This document shows, piece by piece, positions 38,386 through 49,722 of a stretch of DNA of 64,000 nt. Numbering within the stretch: position 1 is the stretch's first letter; every line of letters begins with the position of its first letter. The DNA is from Hyposmocoma kahamanoa (Eukaryota > Arthropoda > Insecta > Lepidoptera > Cosmopterigidae), in assembly GCF_003589595.1 (NCBI RefSeq), contig NW_020653750.1:2645167-2709166 (forward strand), read 5' to 3'. The position numbers and the translations under genes were made by a program. The notes beneath the pieces are model-generated. The model searched no databases. It had not been told where the DNA came from and saw only the letters and a list, made by a program, of their open reading frames with translations.

Positions 38386-39376
38386 TACAATCAATAAGAA
38401 TTAATATGATCTAATGTTTGTGACTTAGACTCAAATTATAACTTCGTTAAATTATTGTGTTTCTTACCAAAAAGATTTGATGGTTACACTTAAATTTATT
38501 TTTATATTAAAAATTGCAAAGACTTATGGTATGGTATGGTAACATAGCAAAATTATAAATATTAGGAGTAGTTCCAAAAAAAAACTAAAAGGTTGTTTTT
38601 GCTACGGGATTGACGCACCCACTCATATAATAATAAATAGCTACACCTTTTTTTTGTTAGCACAAGTACATAAAAAAGGTTGTTTTTGCTACAGGATTTA
38701 ATTTATAATTAATAATAATTAATGTGATTTTATCTTTGTAATTTAGACTTAAATTATAACTTAGGACAGTGATTGCGTTTACTACCAAAAAGATTTGATA
38801 GATACACTTTATGTATTTTTTTTTAATTGCAATGGCTAGTACGATAACAAAATTAGTTTTTTTTCCGAACTTGTACTAATATTTATAATTTGATTGTTGT
38901 CAGAGCAATTTTTTAAATAATAAAATTTAAGTGTACCTTTCAAATATTTTTGGTAAGAAACACAATCACTCAAACTCAATCACTCATATCAAAGTAACAC
39001 AATCACTGTTCTAAGTTATAATTTAAATTTAAATCACAAACATGAGATCTCATAAATTATTATAAATTATAAGTTAAATCCAGTAGCAAAAACAGCCTCT
39101 TAATTTTTTTTAATTTGTACTAATATATAATATAATGTTGCTTACTAATCATTAATTGCAATTTTTAAAATAAAAAATTATAAAATGTACCTATCAAATC
39201 ATTATGGTAAGAAACAATCGCTGATCTAAGTTATAATATAAGTCTAAATTATAAACATGACATCATATTAATTATTATACAACTCCCACAGAAATTAGTC
39301 AAATCATTATATTCATCGAAAGTGATTGGTAAATGGCGTTCATAGTTGTGTTTTGCCGAGAACTAATGTCATTGAT

Positions 39377-39492
39377 AGGAAATGAAACTATTTTTCCGGA
39401 TTTAAATCGCGTATATTTGTTTTTTCAAACAAACCGACGTTTCGCAACATATACGCCCAAAAAATACTGTCGAATAGAGAACCTCCTCCAAC
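39377..39492. repeat. GAAACGTCGG arm fused to a family-B fragment
   Basis: The left arm of the foldback repeat (AGGAAATGAAACTATTTTTC ... AACCGACGTTTCG, 39377-39444) is followed directly by a piece of family B (AATACTGTCGAATAGAGAACC). It borders the jockey-like LINE on its 5' side. Confidence 0.55.
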
Positions 39493-39580
39493 CACCGCAA
39501 AACTAAAGCAGGCCGTTCAATATGTTTTATGGGGTTCGAACTTCAAGTAACCCTCAAGAAATCTGTGATCTTTTCTCATT

Positions 39581-40429
39581 TTGTTCAAATCTGTCTACGA
39601 ACCGTCTATCTTTGATTCTACCACCTGGTCACCTCCACCGTCATCTGATTGTTCTGATCTTTGTGATTTGTTGGAGGACTTGTATTTTTATGCTGATGTA
39701 ATAAAATCTAGACTGAAATCTCTTGATTCTACTAAAGTTCCAGGTCTTGATGGTATACCTGCAATATTCATCAAGCGTACTGCTGAGCAGCTCTGCATTC
39801 CACTTCACATAATAATTAATAAATGTATTAAGGAAGGTTTCTTCCCCCTTATCTGGAAATGTGCTCAAATAGTACCCATCCACAAAAGTGGTACTATACG
39901 CAACATTGAAAATTATCGGCCTATATCCATCTTGTGTACTCTGTCAAAAGTTTTCGAAAGATTGGTTCATGATGAAGTCTATTGTAATATAAAAAATGCA
40001 ATCACATCTAAACAACATGGCTTTGTCAGGGGTAGGTCCACAATAACAAATTTACTATTATTTACAAGTTTCTTATTTGAGAGTATGGATAAACGTGTTC
40101 AAGTAGATACTGTTTACACGGATTTTCGCAAGGCCTTTGACGGGGTGGATCACGAAATATTACTGAATAAAATTGCATTCAGTGGTATAAGAGGCAATTT
40201 ATTGCGTTGGTTTGCGTCATATGTATATAAAAGGACACAGAGAGTTGCAATTAATGGTTTTCGGTCAAGTGCCATTGAGGTTACGTCCGGTGTGCCTCAG
40301 GGCTCTATCTTAGGACCATTATTATTTGCAATATTTATTAACGACATTAATACTTGTTTTATCAATACCAAATTTTTGTTATATGCAGATGATATAAAGA
40401 TTTATAGACCCATTGACGACGTTAAATGA
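39581..40429 (+). pseudogene. Reverse transcriptase fragment (jockey-like)
   Basis: A 282-codon frame carries RT blocks in order: LDSTKVPGLDGIPAIFIK (fingers), HKSGTIRNIENYRPISILCT, KQHGFVRGRST, VYTDFRKAFDGVDHEILLNK (first catalytic Asp), TSGVPQGSILGPLLFAIFIN, and FLLYADDIKIYR with the YADD active site. The frame then breaks at DDVK. Upstream bases continue the homology in another frame (SHF before FKSVYEPS). The active-site residues are intact, but the protein is truncated at both ends. Confidence 0.85.
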
Positions 40430-40917
40430 TTCTAAGATGTTCCAGGAATATATTCTTTGGTTGGGTTTGTACTGTAAAAATAATAAACTGCAGCTAAGCA
40501 TTCCAAAATGTATTGTAACTTTCACCAAAAATATAAAAAAAAATTACTTACAGATATACTCTCTGTGATCAAGTTTTAAATATAGTAACCTCTCAGTATA
40601 TTGCACCTTGATCTTCACATAGAATAAATTAGTAGCAAAGCTTTTCATATGTATTAATTTGTTACTAAAGCTGGGTCTGATTTCACTCAATCCTCTACAT
40701 TTATCTATTTATATAAATGTCTGATCCGATCACAACTTGAATATGCTTGCTCTATCTGGGATCCATTTTATAAGAAATATAGAGATGACATTGAACGGAT
40801 TCAGATCTCCGTGTCATTAGTTTTAAACTATATAGGACATGTAATAAATCTTACCACGAACTGTTGAAGTTCTTTCACATTCAGGATTTGTAGTCAAGGC
40901 GTACTCTCCTTCAAGCA

Positions 40918-41196
40918 ATGACCTTACATGGAATGTCCCACAGTGTGTTTGACTGCAGTAAGCTAACGAATGCCCTGTGCTCCTCGGTGCCGAGAAACAC
41001 GCTTATGCGAAGCTCTCGTCATTATGGACTATTTGCACTTATATCCTGTAGGACAAATTCTGGTATACGCGCTCCTATACGAGTAAGGCGACTATTTCAA
41101 AATTATAATGAGCTATTGTCGGAAGTAGACATTTTTGATCTGTCTAAATACAAATTTAAGAGAGCGGTTACTGAAGCATTGGGTATGACTCTGTAG
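40918..41196 (+). pseudogene. C-terminal end of the jockey-like RT protein
   Basis: SGIRAPIRVRRLFQNYNELLS, then DIFDLSKYKFKRAVTEALG and a stop. This is the usual last segment of jockey/CR1 proteins (N-x-PI-x-R...YN). It is separated from the RT frame by several stops and frameshifts at 40430-40917. Confidence 0.7.
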
Positions 41197-41444
41197 TGGA
41201 TTGTGAAACCGTGTATTTTTTATTAATTGTACTTAGTAATGTTATTAAGTTTGTTTGTTTCTTAAGCCTATTTTCTTTGTCGGCATTGTACTTTTAAAAT
41301 TATTTTCTTTGTCAGCATTGTACTTTTAAAAAATTACACTAGCGATAATTACTTCATGCTCATATACGGTGAAATATTATTGCCCATCATATAGGGTGGA
41401 GTGGAGTCATTTACCTGTCATGTATAAAAAAAAAAAAAAAAAAG

Positions 41445-42085
41445 GGTGAATAAACATCATCTCGAGAAACGGTTTCCAGGAGCGAGTCCCTTCTTGGGAA
41501 CAACTGCCAGGACCTTCCGCATATAGGGTGAAATTATATTGGCGACATACAAGGTGAAAAATAAATCTTCTGAACAACAACTTAGAGTTTTCATTTGACT
41601 GGATCTGCGTAACCTCATCCCACGGAAGAGAGAACCTCCCTCCTTTACAGTAGTTAATATATTAGGTTTTTTTTGTCGTTACAAAGTACATTTTTAGAGA
41701 TTTTATTTCTCACTAAGAATTGCCATAGTTGCTTATTTAAAGGCAAGTTCGTTCAATCACTAAAAATGGTTACACGGGATCTTTAAAATAAGTTTTATGT
41801 TCGGAAATTAAATTTCTTTTTCTTGTAAAATATACGAAACTATTTATTAGCTTTAATTAATTAATTAGTGTAAAAACTTCGGAAGTAACATCCTTTTTCG
41901 ACTTAATTCTCAATTTACAAAAAAAATACTTGAATATTCGGTGCGTAAGTGAAGCCCTTTCGTATAATAATATTATACTCTATGCCTTAGGCACTTTACG
42001 ATTTCTAATTAGCGAAATTTGTAATTACCAAATAATAAATAATTTATTAAATAATAAATTATTTATTATTTGAATATATTAAATA
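41445..42085. other. AT-rich DNA after the LINE tail
   Basis: No gene seen. A short inverted AT motif (AATAATAAATAATTTATTA / TAATAAATTATTTATTATT) occurs at 42027-42073. Confidence 0.45.
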
Positions 42086-42086
42086 A

Positions 42087-42440
42087 TTTATTAAATTCTT
42101 CAATTCAATTCAACACAATTCTTTATTGTATTTACCACAATGTTATATAGAATAAAGATGACGTAAAGCTAAATTAACAATATCCTGTATAATTATCCTG
42201 TAGGGCACTGCAAATTAGAGAGAGAGAAGAAGATTTACTCTTTACAATATTAAGAAATTTAGGAGTGTTGCTTCGTCTTACAATCATTAATAGTAAACTT
42301 ATGGTGTTCTGAGTTGTGACGTACAGACAGATACAAATACCTTATCATAAGCACACAAAACAAATTGCTATCTAACAAATTACAGAACCAAATAGGCGGC
42401 ATTTATATCCCACACAATAAATAATGATGATCATCTAATT
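42087..42440 (-). repeat. LINE-type 3' UTR fragment
   Basis: The left edge TTCAATTCAATTCAACAC joins CAATTCTTTATTGTATTTAC, again a short tandem tail plus TTTATTG. No coding remains. Confidence 0.4.
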
Positions 42441-43200
42441 ACATAATAATTGTTCTGAGAGTGACATTATATTTGATTAGTGCAATATGTTGTTATTGGA
42501 TAACGGGACGTCATTCTGCTAATGACGTTAATTGGTTGACGCCGCGACATATGGAACCGGCCGTGATTTACGTCGGCATCATTAATTCATTTGCTCTCGG
42601 AATGAATCGGAAAATAAGCAACCGCCTTTACAATTTTCTATTATTACAGGACTGTTTCAATTTTATTAACAGTTCTGTTAATTTTGTTGATAAATTAATG
42701 GTATTGAAATTCACAATTTGCAGTAACAATTTGTAATTAAAAACTGGCTAATAAATTACACTCAAATAATTTGTCGAATTTTCCGAGTATCAATGGCTTG
42801 TATAATCAATAAGCGTTAGAATATAAACGTGTGATTGAAAGGAAAAAAATATATAACAACCTAAAACCGTGATTAAAATTCTTGGTACACACGTATGTAT
42901 GTATGTCGTATCTCTACACTCTCGCGTGTGCGCGTGATAGCTAAAGGAGATTCTTATCTAAAAATTGATTACTAAAAATTGTACCTTACGTTGTCTACAG
43001 AACGTGGAAATTTGTTGTTTATAAAAGTGATTGTACAGCAGTGGTCTCGAACCTACCAATTTTTCGGTATTTCTACCGATTTGGCGCTTGTCCTACCGAA
43101 ATACGTTACGTTAAATACGTTTTTTTTAAGTAAGGAATTCCTCTCGATTTTTTACCGATTTTCAATAATCAAAATCAAAATGGTAGGTAAGCTCGCCTAA
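42441..43200. other. AT-rich DNA, no supported gene
   Basis: A 91-codon + frame (42461-42736) includes a CpG-containing segment near 42500-42600, but it matches nothing I know and lacks splice or codon support. Confidence 0.4.
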
Positions 43201-43204
43201 GGCT

Positions 43205-43460
43205 CAACTCACACTGGCGCAGAGTGGAAGCGTTGCGACGCGTCCTTTTTCTACAACGCCTGGCGACCCTCGCATTAGTGCGCCCGGATCACAGTGTGGT
43301 CGGTGTTTGACGCCTCACTGCGCCCAAGTAACGAGCGACGACGCGCGTCGACGCGCGTTTCCATATTTGCATAACACGCATTTGTACCTTATTAATGGGA
43401 AAATAGAGATGAATATGCTATAAGCGAAAAACATGACGCGTCGCGACGCTTTTGGTTTTG
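43205..43460. repeat. CpG-rich element fragment
   Basis: It has many GCG/CGC words (AAGCGTTGCGACGCGTCC, CGACGACGCGCGTCGACGCG, CATGACGCGTCGCGACGC) and an inverted relation between GCGTTGCGACGCGTC (43228) and GACGCGTCGCGACGC (43435). It may be a short DNA element with GC-rich ends. No coding frame. Confidence 0.4.
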
Positions 43461-44315
43461 GTGAAAATATACCGATTTACTGGACAACTCTATCCATTTC
43501 GCATTTTGAGTTTTGAGACCAATGCTGTACAGCTTGTAGCAAAGGGTATACAAACATAAAGGTTGATACAAGACAAGTACGCGTAATAGTTTACGGTTCG
43601 TACCTTCGTTATTGTTACAACTCATCGAGTACATAATATACTCGATGTTACACCTGCAGCTTTCATTATAAAGCAGCGTTCAGTATTCAAGACCTTCAAG
43701 AAGACTTTTGAAGGTCTTAGCCCAGCTTAGCTTAACCCAGGGAAGATTGACGAATTATTCATTTGCCTCGTCGACTAACCACAAATTATATGACAGATGG
43801 GAACCCTGATTATATGAATCTGAACATCTTATAAGAAAAGCTCTAGGAAAAAACAGGGAAAAATTATGACAACGAGTTTCATCACAGCTTCTTTTGTTAT
43901 TCTTATTGCTGGATTATGGAAATGAATGGTAGAGGGGCAAGAATGTGGCTCGTTTTTTATAAACAGTGAGTAGGTATTTTAGCCTAAACGAATGCTTGGG
44001 GACATTATATTTGCAACTTTTGGTGATTTTATTAATACCGTTTTTCATATTTGCATATTTGAAGTTCTGCTGTCAAATTAGATAGCCTTATAGTTTTGTC
44101 TTGTCTACCTGTCTCTATAGTCTGTTCCAATCCATTGTACCAGAAAAGATAAACAAACAGATCATTGACTCGATCATGGACAGTTTAGTGATGGCCAACT
44201 GTATTGCCAACTACAAATCGATTACTTAATTTAATTAATAAATTATTCACAAATCAATATTTGGAAAATAACCTCACTTTTGAACTAACATTTTTCAAAT
44301 AAGATTTTGATTAAC

Positions 44316-44545
44316 TGCCTCCGTGGCTGAACGGTTACCATTACGGCTGGACTGCCACGCAGAGGTCCCAGGTTCGATTCCCGGGTCGGGAGAAATATTT
44401 GTATGGCCTACATTTATTTCTCTCGTGAGTTTGGGTGTGATTTGTGGTTGTCTATGTGTGTGTTCATGGCACCCGCGACACAGGGTTTCCCTAGTGCGGG
44501 GCTATGTTGAGTGTGTGCGTTATTATTATTACTATTATTAGTAAT
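44316..44545 (+). mobile_element. SINE of type C (tRNA-headed), best copy
   Basis: A box TGGCTGAACGG at 44324-44334 and B box GGTTCGATTCC at 44371-44381 match pol III consensus. The body contains GGGAGAAATATTTGTATGGC and CTCGTGAGTTTGGGTGTGAT, and ends GCGTTATTATTATTACTATT. Other copies or pieces: 24700, 27222, 47386, 62953/63701 and 63066. Confidence 0.85.
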
Positions 44546-44561
44546 AATAATAATGCACACA

Positions 44562-44612
44562 CACATGAATATTATTTGATAACATTATTGTTATTCAAAT
44601 AATATTCATGTG
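44562..44612. repeat. 18-bp palindrome
   Basis: CACATGAATATTATTTGA (44562-44579) is exactly inverted at 44595-44612 and separated by 15 bp of AT-rich loop. It adjoins the SINE tail. Confidence 0.85.
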
Positions 44613-44842
44613 CTGGAAAATGTGATGAGATACCAAGTCGAATTCTTCAAAATATACGAGAAAGTGTTACTTATTCCATTTAATGAGTGATTGCTTTACA
44701 CTTTTAACCAAACCGGTTTGTTTACTTTCCTGGTATAATGGATTGGAACACACTTTATATCAAAACACTTTAATTTTAAATTGGGCATGGTAAACAATTT
44801 TGTTTACACAATATGGTTTGGTATGGTATACAATTCGCAACC

Positions 44843-45081
44843 CTCATGGAGTAATGGCATAAGTGGAGTTACGTTAAGCATGTTTACCTCTCCATTAAAT
44901 ATAGAAAAATATAACCCATACCCTCTCCAGTTCTCTTAACTCCATCGTATTATTGTATATGTATTGTAGTACTGTAATATTGAGTTGAAAGAACTGGAGA
45001 TGATGTGGGTTATATTTTTCTATATCTATTGGAGCAATAAATTTTTTTGTCGTAACTCCACTTATGGCATTCTTCCATGAG
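44843..45081. mobile_element. Foldback element with about 95-bp arms
   Basis: CTCATGGAGTAATGGCATAAG and GTGGAGTTACG, then TAGAAAAATATAACCCATAC and CTCCAGTTCT at the left, are inverted at the right (AGAACTGGAGATGATGTGGG ... CTTATGGCATTCTTCCATGAG). The loop is about 45 bp. Related single arms lie near 15700-15815, 59377-59430 and 59885-59970. Confidence 0.8.
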
Positions 45082-45820
45082 TGAAATGAAATCTTTTTTT
45101 CTAAACTAAATCTTTTTAGTTGGTTGGTACTTACATTGTAGCCGCTCAAAAAGTGGCACAGTGTCGTAAGAAGACTAAAATCACCGATGTGCCTTCATTC
45201 GCTCTCATTTACTTGGTGACCGTGCACGCATCACTACGTCGAAATGTCCTGTTAAAAACTGCAAAAATACAATAAAAGTAAAAAGATGGAGAATCGTACT
45301 TACAGTAATTATATCACCTTCATAAATTTGTTTTTAATTTCAGATATTCTAATCGTATTTTTTAATATTTTTGTTACAATAATTATCACCGTGAGCCAGC
45401 ATATCTATCCCTTTTACTCTTGCGGGCTCCGCCGTTCATAAGCGAGCGAAATGGCACGCTGTGTCGTGAGCGCAGCATTAAGTATCAAAATTATGTAATT
45501 CGCATTACCCTGTGATAGTTTGTACTTTGTGTCATGGCTGTAAGGTTCATTTCACAATATCCTTTGTTTAGACATATTGTTTTATTTTTGGATGTCATTA
45601 AATTGTATTACGCTTTCTGTCATTCAAAACAAAACGTAATATTAGGTAGAAATTTGAACAGACTTATTACGACGCTGCTGTTACTAATTTCTTAAGATCT
45701 GTTTTAGAGTGAGTTATATCACACTTTAGAACTACTTGCTAAATAACTAAACAACTAAGATACACCGACCTTAAAACAACTCTAAGTGCATACTACGCGT
45801 ATGCTGACGCGTGGCTCCGA
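45082..45820. other. AT-rich stretch with a weak GC patch
   Basis: Nothing recognisable. A moderately GC-rich patch at 45410-45475 (GAGCGAAATGGCACGC) stands out slightly. Confidence 0.4.
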
Positions 45821-46796
45821 TATGGAGTGGTATTGTGGGGCAACAGTACGGGCGTAGGTGATGTTTTTATATATCAAAAGGAATGCATAAGAATTCTGGC
45901 CAACCATAAGCAGACAGAAAGCTGTAAACCAAATTTCTTAAAATTGAATATACTTACCCTGTCATCGTTTTACATCCTAGAAACTAGCAAATTCCTAAGA
46001 AAATACAGACACCTTTTTCCAAACGAACAACAACCAACAAACCTACGACCTAGACAAAGAATACCTTCAAAATTAAAAATGCATAGTTCTGGCCCCTATG
46101 CCAAGTGCATAAAAATATATAATAACATTCCCAAAGGCATTAAAAATGAGGTGAACAATAATTCTTTTAATAAAAAACTTACACAATATTTGGTCCAAAA
46201 ATGTTTTTACACGTTGCAAGAGTTCTTCGAGAGCAAAGACAAGATGTTATAAATAACAAATTATATCAATATATACGTGATTTAAAAAATTTATTAGCAA
46301 TGAATATTTCTAATTTTTACTTAAATAATGAATTATAACTTTTATCTCCATTATTTGTATTCTATTGTTATAATTTTATTTTAGACATTGATTTTGATTG
46401 ATTACGACTGATATGAAATGTTAATTTATAGATTTGACAAGATATGATTAATAACAAATGATATTAATTTTATATGAGACTTTTAATGATTGTTAAGAAT
46501 AAAAATATTTTAATTTATCTATTTCTACATGTACAATTAATCATTACCCTTGTTCTTGTTACTTCTATTTTATTAATATAATATTATTTTGATACTAATT
46601 TGATGATTATGACTGAAATTTAATGTTATTTTTTTTAGATTATAGCTTACAAGTTTAGTAATTAAATATAATTTAATTTTATGTTATAACTAATTGCTGT
46701 GCCCTGCAGGGTTACATGGCTGTACTTATATTTACTTTAAGAACATGTACATATATTACTCATGTAATGCATAGAATAAATAAATAAATAAATAAA
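45790..46796 (+). mobile_element. CR1/jockey-type LINE 3' end with AAAT tail
   Basis: A C-terminal coding remnant (45827-46252) is followed by about 500 bp of AT-rich 3' UTR and a (AAAT)n tail ending at 46796. RT core and endonuclease are missing. Confidence 0.7.
45827..46252 (+). pseudogene. LINE protein C-terminus
   Basis: A 141-codon frame: VLWGNSTGVGDVFIYQKECI, KPNFLKLNILTLSSFYILET, then KIYNNIPKGIKNE and LVQKCFYTLQEFFESKD. The LWGNS...IQK and ...YNxIP blocks are the usual end of CR1/jockey-type LINE proteins. They also appear, more decayed, at 56473-56940 and 14409-14603. Confidence 0.75.
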
Positions 46797-47385
46797 TACA
46801 CCTGTATTTGTAAACTTGACGCGAGAACGATATTTGTATGGAGTTTTATATGTACTTGGTTAGGTAGTCTTTCAAAACGCAACATAAATGTTATTAAAGT
46901 AATTTTCAAAGCGTCACATAAAAAATTTAATGTAGTTAATCATAAAAATCTTATTCAAATAAAGTTACAACGGACACTGTAGCAAGGGTTGTAAGTACTT
47001 TTTTAACATTTTTATAGATCTTACAAAATTTTAATAAAGTATACTCTATTGCATATAAATTAAAGATGACAAAGAATACAATTAAACCATTCCGACCATA
47101 TTCGATGCTACCATTGAATAAAATGTATTATCTATCCATTTATCACGTATTATACAGCACGTTTATCCAATGGGGTCGTCCTATTACGTAAACGCTGCAA
47201 AACTCGGTCATGGGCGTATCAAACATATTAATTTTATTAAATGCTAGAAATTCTTGAATGACTGCTTTTTTGTCTGAATGAAATGAATGAAAAGCATATC
47301 TGTATAGGTACTGAGAAGTTTAAAATTTCAGAATTTTATTACTTCACTTTTTATAGATCAAAATTGTAAACAGATCTAAATATAC
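46797..47385. other. AT-rich intergenic DNA
   Basis: No feature recognised. Confidence 0.4.
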
Positions 47386-47604
47386 GAATAAATAAATAAA
47401 TAAGGCACACAATCAACATAGCCCCGCACTAGGGAAACCCTGTGTCGTGGGTGCCATGGACACACACATAGACATCCACAAATTACACCCAAACTCACGA
47501 GATAAATAAATCTAGGCCATACAAATATTTCTCCCGGCCCGGGAATCGAACCTGGGACCTCTGTGCAGCAGTCTGGTATGGTAACCGTTCGGCCACGGAG
47601 GGAG
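47386..47604 (-). mobile_element. SINE of type C, minus copy
   Basis: On the - strand: TCCGTGGCCGAACGGTTACC (A box), CAGAGGTCCCAGGTTCGATT (B box), GGGAGAAATATTTGTATGGC, and a (TTTA)n tail at 47386-47402. Confidence 0.85.
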
Positions 47605-48229
47605 TTTAACAATTCCTATTTTAAAGAAGTATATTAACAAAGAATTTCTATCCACACCTCATAATTTTAGCGTACCCCCTGAATCAGCATTATAAATGTT
47701 TTGCTGAATTAAAAAACGGAATTGACCCGTGGAATGACGCAGATAACCGTCCACCGGGACCCTAATTACTTGTTATGGGATGGGTTCATTAATTATTACC
47801 GTGTGTCATTAGATCGCTCCCCAGAGGACACTGCATCTAAAATTGATGAAAAACTATTGCCACGCAATTATGTTTACAAATGCTTATTTATTATAAGCGT
47901 GTTGTGTCCTACTGCTGGGCAGATCCTTTTGTTATTGGTCCCAGTATATATATATATATAGTATTGTATTGATCATTCCACATTCATACTTTACAAGAAA
48001 ATATAAAAGTTTGGGTATTTTTCTGTATTTTCCATACGAATACGTTCATACTATTCTCTCCAAAGAATATACTTAGATCGTAGATATACTCAATTGATTT
48101 AGGATTAAATGGGTATTGTACGTAATTAATACTAATATCTATTGCAAAGAACGTTATTTACATCTGCACGAGAAATATAATAAATTAATATTTACTTATC
48201 TCTACACATTTTTTTCATAGCTTACTTGT
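47605..48229. other. AT-rich stretch with a LINE 3' scrap
   Basis: At 47899-47935, TGTTGTGTCCTACTGCTGGG resembles the RTE 3' end at 30580 and is followed by an (AT)n run. Otherwise nothing recognisable. Confidence 0.4.
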
Positions 48230-48700
48230 TGAGTGAAGCGGATGGACACCATGGATTCAGTTCACAAGCATGTCAAGAAGTTTAGAGGTGACTCGGAATT
48301 AGCAGAGGCGAATCTGCAGAGACTTGAACACCACTGTAAAGTTGTCTGCTCATCAGTATTGGTACAGAATATATCACGGAGAATGTGCGATGGAATTGCG
48401 CTATTTAATTCCACCTTCCCATTTCCATCGCCGGGGGACTAGACGTAGGCTTAGGTTCTACCCCTATGTTGTGGATATTCCAAGGATTCACATGAAGCAT
48501 TTTGTTTCCACATTTATATGGCGAACGACTATGAGTGGAATACTCTGCAAATACAGACTAACTTTTTAGTTAAAACTTGAGCCTATTCAAGCCCAGAGTG
48601 AATAGGCATTATTTAAGTGTGCATGCTCCATTGTCACTTTCCGTCAAGTGAGATGGATGGTCAAATGCGCACTTATATTTTATAAAATAAAAAAGAACTC
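48230..48700 (+). mobile_element. Non-LTR element C-terminal remnant
   Basis: A broken + frame gives YHGECAMELRYLIPPSHFHR and then RRRLRFYPYVVDIPRIHMKH, the same family as the minus remnant at 11695-12110. The 3' part (GAATAGGCATTATTTAAGTG, ACTTTCCGTCAAGTGAGATGG) matches too. It is 5'-truncated. Confidence 0.7.
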
Positions 48701-49570
48701 TAGATGGAATTGGCATGTTCATGAAACCATGACATATTATCAGCCCGACTCACAGAGCGATAAAAAATATTTCATGCTATACGCATATCGCATAATTTAC
48801 CTAGTTTAATAATAGGATAGAATTGGCATCGTTTTATATAAATAAATAAAAGATTGTAACAAAAAAGACTGAATAAGAAGAATTACATTTTTAAGAATAA
48901 CATTTTTTTATCTGTGTAAAACGTCAGAGATAATAATATTGCAAGTTGAAAACAATACTGTCACTAAATGAAACTCTCGTTTCTTCAAATTTAAACTTAA
49001 CTTCTAAAATTTTAGTGGCCGTTTCCCAAAAAAAATACTTTTTCGTTTAGTGATTTCGTCGATTTTAATGTGCGATATATTCTCGATCTTTAATGAAGGT
49101 AATAGGTACTTTGCAAAAAAAAGGAACTTATATACTTTCCCGTACACTACTCTACACTTTTCCGTTTACTCACTCGAAAATGAGTGAGTAAACCGAAAAA
49201 TGGCTCTAATTGCTGACTCTTTATTCAATATCTTCTGGGATGGGATCTGTACAGTGCGTCGAAGCATGCCCAACCGAGGTTGACAAATTTGTAACGCTCT
49301 CTATGATTAATGACTCTAATGACTAATTTCGAATTTTCGGTATTGTTGTTAAACAACAAGAGATACAAGATATTCCGAAACATTTTGGATGATAAATAAC
49401 ACCGTCAGTTTTAGAAGAGGAAATAACAGTTCAGCTTGAATGATAAATTTTTTATACAGTCGTTGGAAAAACATTCCGTTTTTCATTTCCACAAATACGC
49501 GAACTAAAATAAAACGAAGCTAGATTTAAAAAATAAACGATAATCGTATTCATTTTATTAGAAAAAACAG
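48701..49570. other. AT-rich intergenic DNA
   Basis: A small inverted pair occurs near 49155-49200 (TTTTCCGTTTACTCACTC / GAGTGAGTAAACCGAAAAA). Nothing else recognised. Confidence 0.4.
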
Positions 49571-49572
49571 AA

Positions 49573-49722
49573 ATTCTGTTTGTAGTAGTAGACACTATTA
49601 ACTAATAGTGTCTACTACTACAAACAGAATACCTACCTACTACCACAGTCTAACTAGACTGTGGTAGTAGGTAGGTACTGCCTACCTACTACCACACTAA
49701 CTAGACTGTGGTAGTAGGTAGG
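49573..49722. repeat. Three adjacent hairpins sharing a TAACTA loop core
   Basis: Hairpin 1 (49573-49630) has 28-bp perfect arms and a 2-nt loop. Hairpin 2 (49631-49676) has 22-bp perfect arms (ACCTACCTACTACCACAGTC...) and a 2-nt loop. Hairpin 3 (49681-49722) repeats hairpin 2 with 16-bp arms and a slightly shortened left side. The loop centre reads TAACTA in all three. Confidence 0.9.

Larger units (their letters stand above)
37560..39290. repeat. Cluster of family-E repeats in both orientations
   Basis: At least five partial copies of one AT-rich repeat share CCAGTAGCAAAAACAACC, ACTTAAATTATAACTTAG and ACCAAAAAGATTTGAT. Plus copies are near 37650-37760, 38990-39110 and 39230-39285. Inverted copies are near 37930-37965, 38390-38515 and 38600-38800. 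Family-A copies are nested at 37966-38380. No coding frame is present, so this is perhaps a MITE cluster. Confidence 0.6.
39505..41444 (+). mobile_element. Jockey-like non-LTR retrotransposon, 5'-truncated, with poly(A)
   Basis: The RT-coding part (39581-40429) is followed by a broken C-terminal part (to 41196), an AT-rich 3' UTR and a 17-18-bp A run at 41427-41444. Endonuclease and ORF1 are absent, typical of 5' truncation during target-primed insertion. It is the best-preserved LINE in the window. Confidence 0.85.
44121..44753. mobile_element. MITE-like element with about 35-bp inverted ends and a nested SINE
   Basis: TGTTCCAATCCATTGTACCAG followed by AAAAGATAAACAA (44124-44156) is matched inverted at 44718-44751 (TTGTTTACTTTCCTGGTATA ... 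GGATTGGAACA). A type-C SINE and an 18-bp palindrome lie inside. No transposase frame is present, so it is a non-autonomous DNA element. Confidence 0.65.

Noticed and set aside
42461..42736. 91-codon frame as an exon
   Set aside because: Hydrophobic, low-complexity ends and no recognisable domain. Only its middle has unusual composition.
44324..44395. True tRNA gene at the A/B boxes
   Set aside because: No cloverleaf can be closed (no acceptor stem partner), and the same head with a fixed body recurs at 47386 and 63066, as in a SINE.
49573..49722. CRISPR-like array
   Set aside because: The repeats are inverted hairpins without spacers of even length, in a eukaryotic genome.
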